Source: Earliella scabrosa
Lineage: Eukaryota > Basidiomycota > Agaricomycetes > Polyporales > Polyporaceae
Length of the DNA stretch: 64,000 bases
Assembly: GCA_022605405.1 (NCBI GenBank)
Contig: JABYQQ010000009.1
Span: 930,001-994,000 of the forward strand
Direction of reading: 5' to 3'
A program made the translations under genes and the position numbers. This document shows positions 59,134 through 64,000 of the stretch, one piece after another (the stretch's first letter is position 1; each line of letters starts with the position of its first letter). The notes below the pieces were generated by a model. It had not been told where the DNA came from and made no database searches. It saw only the letters and a list, made by a program, of their open reading frames with translations.

Positions 59134-59909
59134 AGTGCCAGTGGCTCAGCGGTATCGCGGCGGGAAGGAGAGGACGAGAGTGGCATGGTCTCAGAGCCTT
59201 GATGTTGCAGAAGGTCACGACCTGGAAAGACGTCACCATTTGCGAGCGCCTGACTCGCTTCAAGGTTGCCTCCCTGCCTCTTCCTTTAACTTAGCGCGTC
59301 GAACTTGAAGGCACGACGCACTCCTCACGAGATAATCTAACCCAACATGTGGAGTCAACTACTACCGCAAGAACGGCAACGTCCTGTTTGACTAGGTGAT
59401 GCCGCTACATATCATTTTTGCAAGACGTCCAGTGGGTACTCATGAGCACTCCGGTGCTAGTGAAGATTATATGGCGGCCAAGAATCGATCGGGATACCGA
59501 CGAAGTTAAACCTTCTCCCCCGACCCGCTCATGATCGCCCGGCTTAGTATTGCATCGGTCAGGTCGTTGAAGGCTTTATAGAATAACTGCTCGCCGTTGT
59601 CATCCGAGGAGGTGCCACTTCAAACCCAGAATTGATGGACAAACACTTTGTGAACACTTCTCACCGCCTCTAGAGTCTGAGCAGTATCAGACTGTGAGCA
59701 TCTCGCGAGTTGGGATGACTCCGTCAATCTGACCGATGGTTCACGTCAAGTCTCGGACAATATTGGAACTAGAGGTTCTGGCGGTATGGTCCTAAAACGG
59801 AGGCACCTGATCTACCAGCAGCAGGTAGTGTACAAGTGTACAACATTGATGACTGTTCCAAACGTTGATTTGACATGAACGTAACCAGTCTAGCGTTTTT
59901 TCAAGCCGT
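59134..59909. other. Intergenic, no gene seen
   Basis: 5' flank of array copy I and 3' flank of the methyltransferase. No open frame with a motif; no family block detected. Confidence 0.6.
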
Positions 59910-60722
59910 TCAGACGCGTGCGATCATCTCACCATGAACTACACTGAACCACCCGTCCTCATCCGCACCCCACTGGCGCCACACCTTCGCAACCTCGTCC
60001 AATCCATCCTGGGTGTAAATGCCGTTTTTGAGCGCCGTTGTGGCGAAGTTGGATGACACGGTGCGCTCCGCCCACAGCTCGCTCCACCAAGCCCGCTCCT
60101 CGGGGGTGTAATAGCACCAAGTCCCGACGGAGAGCGTGAGGCTGTCGGCGGGGAACCCAGCCTTCTTCGCCCAGACGTGCAATCTACGGCCCGCGTTGGG
60201 CTCTCCACCGTTCGCGCGGGCCACCTTCAGGTACCCTGCCCGCCACTCCTCCATACCCTCCAACTCGGGATACCAGATCATCCCGGAAAAGTCGGTCTCG
60301 CGAGTGGCAACGATTCCGCCAGGTTTCGTGACGCGGCGCATTTCGCGGAGCACCTGGATGGGATCGGGAACGTGCTGGAGAACCTGATGGGCGTGGACGA
60401 CGTCGAAGGACGCGTCGGGAAAGGGCAGGGCGTGAGCGTCTCCGGGGGTGAAGGTGACATTGATGACACCCCGCTCGGACGCATTCTTCTGCGCTGTCTC
60501 GAGGATGCCCTCAACGTCAAGGCCAGTGACGTGTCCCTCGGGGACGTAGCTGGCGGCGAGGTCTGCAGTGATAGTTCCTGGACCGCAGCCGACATCGAGG
60601 ATGGTCATGTTGGACTTAAGGTAAGGGAGGAGATACGCGGCGGAATTCTGCGCGGTGCGCCAGCTGTGCGAGCGGAGGACAGAGGGGTGATGTCCATGGG
60701 TATAGACGGCCTGCTGGGACAT
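59910..60722 (-). CDS. Class I SAM-dependent methyltransferase (UbiE/COQ5-like)
   Basis: A single exon of 270 aa. The Rossmann-type SAM-binding motif I is ILDVGCGPGT (residues 41-50), followed by VTGLDVE (acidic residue binding the ribose), GDAHALPFPDASFDVVHAHQVLQH (motifs II-III, about 94-117) and VTKPGGIVATRE. This arrangement is that of the Methyltransf_11/25 small-molecule methyltransferases often annotated UbiE-like in fungi. No mitochondrial presequence is evident, so it is probably not the ubiquinone enzyme itself. The substrate is unknown. The intronless structure is unusual among its neighbours but not rare for this family. ATG at 60722 gives MSQQAVYTHGHHP, a normal start. Confidence 0.9.
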   Translation of the reverse strand: MSQQAVYTHGHHPSVLRSHSWRTAQNSAAYLLPYLKSNMTILDVGCGPGTITADLAASYVPEGHVTGLDVEGILETAQKNASERGVINVTFTPGDAHALPFPDASFDVVHAHQVLQHVPDPIQVLREMRRVTKPGGIVATRETDFSGMIWYPELEGMEEWRAGYLKVARANGGEPNAGRRLHVWAKKAGFPADSLTLSVGTWCYYTPEERAWWSELWAERTVSSNFATTALKNGIYTQDGLDEVAKVWRQWGADEDGWFSVVHGEMIARV

Positions 60723-61328
60723 GCTGTGTGGTTATTCTTTCTGTCTCTCGAACCTTCAAAAAATAAAAAGCCTCAGAACTTTGCGTCTATGATATGCAGC
60801 GGACATCGACATACTTCTGTGGGGGTCGGAGGTGATTATCTGAGGGGGAACTCCGTTGCAGCATCGGTTATGTAGGTGGTTGATCTAGCAATTTCGGCCG
60901 ATGAGTCACTAGGAAAGAAGGACATGATGTCCGACCAATCCCGATGCGGGTGTCTAGACTCTAGATGGTCACGAAGGCAATCGGACTGAAGATCTCTGTG
61001 CGTCACAATCGCTATCCGCGTGTCACGCGTCACACCCATCCATCCGGCGCCTGTGCCTGGTCTCCGCCAATGCACCAGACAGCGGCTGTTGATTTCGTTT
61101 TTCCTCTTGCCGCCACCTCCGCACTCTCCTCGGCGACAGTGACATTCAACCCTTACGGACCGGATTTGACTGCAAGTCTGTTACGCTTCTATCAACGCTT
61201 CCGGATCTGCTGTCGGTCCTGAAACGTCCGGTTCGTCGCGGTCGCATCCCAAATCATTCCTCCGATCCTGCTTGTCACGGCCCTCTATCCTCATATACCC
61301 AACCCGAATCCCTGCTCGTTCACGCAAC
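60723..61328. other. Divergent intergenic region, methyltransferase and RhoGAP
   Basis: 606 bp between divergent start codons; no gene seen. Confidence 0.6.
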
Positions 61329-63860
61329 ATGCCTCCAAACCCATTGACTCTCAAACAGCGACTGGCTGCGCTGTCCGCGAACATCAACTCCCCTTCACGA
61401 TCCAACTCGTTCGACTTGCCCCCAGAGTCTCCAATCACTCCGAGCCGGCGCAAGTCCTTCTTCAAGCAGCCATTCGGGAAGTCGTCGAGCTCCGAGTCAG
61501 CACCGTCGGAATGGCATGGGCAGGAGCGGATACAGGAAGTGATGAGCAGACTGATATTCCAAGCGGGAGTGGACTACGAGTACGTCGCGCCCCTTATCCT
61601 AACCCGACTCACGCGTCTCATCATATCACGCAGGACACGACCAATGTATGTCCCTTCTCGCAGAGGCTACTCCCCTGCACTCATCACATCAATGCAGGAT
61701 CGTAATGTGCGCGTCCGCAATGCCCGACCCGCGAGAGGTTTCGTATGACCTGCTGCTAGTGTGAGTGGCTATATGTGGCGTGAACGCGTGAACCTTAACT
61801 CTGGCATGACACCATTGTAGACGCATACTGTCATACCTGGATCTGTATGGTACGTGACACCGTAGCTATTCACGCCCACTTCCCTCAACGAAGTCTCGCA
61901 GTCGAGTCCGACTACACAGTCGTGTTTCTGGCCGCAGGGAACCGGCATACACCTGGCTGGAACTGGGTCTGGAAGGCGTACCGTAGTTTGAGTCGGAAAT
62001 ATCGCAAGAACCTCAAACGTCTGGTGCGCAGCTAGTCCATTTCTACTCATACTGCTTGGTAAACCTGACGATTCATCCAGTATGTCGTCCACTCCAATTT
62101 CTTTACGAAGAGTGAGTAGTTGAATCTCGTACGGGTCGAGTTCTGGTCTCATGAAAATACAGTGTTGTTCTCCCTGGCTGGTGCAATCATCAGGTAGGCG
62201 CAATGAAAGTGTCCTCCCAGGGTATTGATGCTGACCGAAGCAGTCCCAAGTTTTTCCGCAAGATAACTTATATCAATACCCTTTCCGAACTGGCATACCA
62301 CGTCCCTCTTACGCAAATAGATATACCCCCGGCAGTATACCAGTATGTTTCGCTCTCAGCTCGTTCCCAGTCACACCTTCATGACTAATTCGCCCGTGCA
62401 GAGAGAACCTCAAGCATGAGAAACAGATCAACCTTCCTGTAATGACTCGATCCAACCTCTTCGGCGTTCCGCTCGAGGAGCTCATGGGATTCGACGGCGA
62501 GAAGGGAGGCCTCCCACGCGTGGTCAAGGATTGCATTCAGTACCTCCGCTCCACAGGTCAGATTCCCGACGCATGCGCGTCTTTGTGGTTGTGATTCCCT
62601 TGCTGATGAGACATCAGGATTGCATGACGAGGGTCTCTTCCGCCGATCCCCTAATTCGGTACTGCTGAAGCAGGCTGTTCAAGCCTATGACCGAGGTATG
62701 TCTATTGTTGGTTCCATCTCTATCTGACGAGACAGTCGATTGATGGCGAGAAGGGCATGTCGTGTCGCTCGAGACGTTTGGCGACCCGCATTTAGCAGCT
62801 GTGTTACTCAAGAAGTACCTCCATGACCTCCCTGAACCGGTCTTCCCTGAGAGGCTATACCCCCTCATCCGGAAATGTCCAATGCCTACGGATGACCCGA
62901 ATGACATGTCGGCGGTATTGTACATTCGGGAAACCCTACTCCCGGAGCTCCCACCATGTGTATACATTCTCTTGAGCAGCATTCTGCGTGGGTACAACAG
63001 ACGCTTGCTCAATGTGACGCTCTGCTGACCGCTCTCATCTCACAGACCTGTTGCACGATGTGCAGTTGCGATCCGCGTCAAATCGCATGGACGCCCACAA
63101 TCTCACAGTCGTAATCTGCCCGAACCTTGTTTCAAGCTCCAACCCCATGCGCGACGTGATGATGTGCTCCGTCCCCAACGCACCCACACTCTTCGACGCC
63201 GCCCGCGCCGCCTCAAGCACGAATCTCGCTGCCCAGGTCCAGAACGCATCCACATCGAACCCCGCCGCTCTCGTCGAGGGCAAGACGACGCTGGGAATGA
63301 TCATCAAGCTCTGCATCCAGCGGTACTACGAGATCTTCGACGACATGCCCGACCGCAGCGAGGCGCTCTCGCCCTCGCAGGAGATCGTGCACCCACCCAA
63401 CCCCTTCGCAGACCTCGGCTCTCCCGGCAGCCCCTCGCTCGCCAACCGCGACAGCGCACTCCTCGACGACGAGGACATCGACGACGCGATGCTCGTCATG
63501 CCTCTAGGCCCGAACGACCCGAAGCGGTTCTCTGGCGGCGGTGGATACCGCCCGGGACACCGTTCGACGCAGTCCAAGGACGCCGCCGCGCGCTCGACTC
63601 ACACTGCGTTTGGCGGGGGTGGGCCCCCGAGTGCGTACGCGACGGTGAACAAGGCGCGTTCGACGATCAGCATCGAGCGCGGGAACCCGTCGCGGAAGGG
63701 CTCGATCGCTCTCGGAAGGGGCACCGCGAGGGGGAAGAGCGCGGGGTCGGGCGTGCAGGCTGTTGGGATCACAGCGGAGGGGTTTTTCAGTGCGCCGGAC
63801 GCACCCCCGGTTCCGACGCTGCCGTCGCATCAGGCGCGGCAGCAGCAGAACGGGAGTTGA
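61329..63860 (+). CDS. BCH (Sec14-like) and RhoGAP domain protein, Cdc42GAP/ARHGAP1-like
   Basis: GTPase-activating protein for Rho/Cdc42, acting in polarity and cytoskeleton control. Twelve exons: 61329-61579, 61634-61645 (12 nt), 61698-61760, 61821-61849, 61902-62023, 62081-62111, 62163-62193, 62244-62342, 62402-62556, 62618-62695, 62754-62987 and 63046-63860; 639 aa with consistent phases. After a basic Ser-rich head comes the BCH/CRAL-TRIO-like domain (residues ~70-225: DYTVVFLAAG, NRHTPGWNWVWKAYR, YVVHSNFFTKM, FSLAGAIISPKFFRKI, YINTLSELAYHVPL). The RhoGAP domain follows (~240-450: FGVPLEEL, EGLFRRSPN with the arginine finger at ~273, KKYLHDLPEPVFP, MDAHNLTVVICPNLV). The C-terminal ~180 residues are disordered. 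The order BCH then RhoGAP is that of ARHGAP1. The start is the first ATG before the basic head. Confidence 0.92.
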
Positions 63861-64000
63861 GCGCTGTGCGTGGCTGAGTGCGTGCTTGTCGAGTCTGAGG
63901 TGGGAGACTGGGAGTAGGAGGACAGACTATTGTGCGCATCCGTTTTGGTTTTTGTTTCTGCTGTATCTTAGGCCCTAGGGTTACGTTGCGCTCTCGGATA
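63861..64000 (+). other. 3' flank of the RhoGAP gene
   Basis: Presumed 3' untranslated region up to the window end; no further feature seen. Confidence 0.4.

Noticed and set aside
63164..63877. Second open frame over the last RhoGAP exon (237 codons)
   Set aside because: It lies in another frame over the disordered tail and gives an Arg-rich product; the RhoGAP frame is continuous with the domain.

Overview
This window is nuclear DNA of a filamentous basidiomycete, most likely a wood-decay agaricomycete. The evidence is intron-rich genes with very short introns (about 49-78 nt, GT...AG), CpG-rich DNA, and proteins of clear fungal type: a Hos3-type histone deacetylase, a Pet8-type carrier, Sen54, a multi-intron P450 and a BCH-RhoGAP protein. 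Assignment to Polyporales is an inference from the F-box-like family and was not tested.

Layout. Positions 1-14,812 are a gene-poor block in which I can support no gene. It holds simple repeats and one 434-bp element with terminal inverted repeats and flanking TA dinucleotides (3,722-4,155), which looks like a non-autonomous Tc1/mariner/pogo-type MITE. Positions 14,813-19,690 hold a histone deacetylase and a RING-H2 protein transcribed divergently from a 284-bp interval. An F-box-like gene broken by two frame changes follows (20,283-22,061), then a small glycine-rich hydrophilic protein with a TATA box (22,621-23,265). A mitochondrial S-adenosylmethionine carrier and the tRNA-splicing subunit Sen54 share a 248-bp divergent promoter (23,470-26,480). 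After these come an F-box-like gene, an unrecognised acidic protein, a stretch of broken coding remnants, two tandem isoprenylcysteine carboxyl methyltransferase paralogues (32,603-35,029) and a Rif1-like gene (35,728-40,348).

From 40,464 to 59,133 lies the most distinctive feature: a head-to-tail minus-strand array of F-box-like genes. It has six intact members, one frameshifted member and one truncated relic, interrupted by a single plus-strand cytochrome P450. With the two outlying copies there are ten family loci in 64 kb. All readable members share a two-exon structure: a 67-87-codon first exon with the F-box-like helices, a phase-0 intron at the same place, and a body of about 1.4 kb ending in a charged R-x-D-E-R-R-like tail. 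Stop-to-stop spacing in the first part of the array is strikingly regular (2,321, 2,321, 2,298 and 2,473 bp). A SAM-dependent methyltransferase and a BCH-RhoGAP protein close the window.

The conserved housekeeping genes form an ordinary euchromatic background. The F-box-like array looks like a birth-and-death family, probably of SCF ubiquitin-ligase receptors; their targets cannot be read from sequence. All exon joins were built by hand from splice signals, reading-frame continuity and family motifs, and none was checked by a search.
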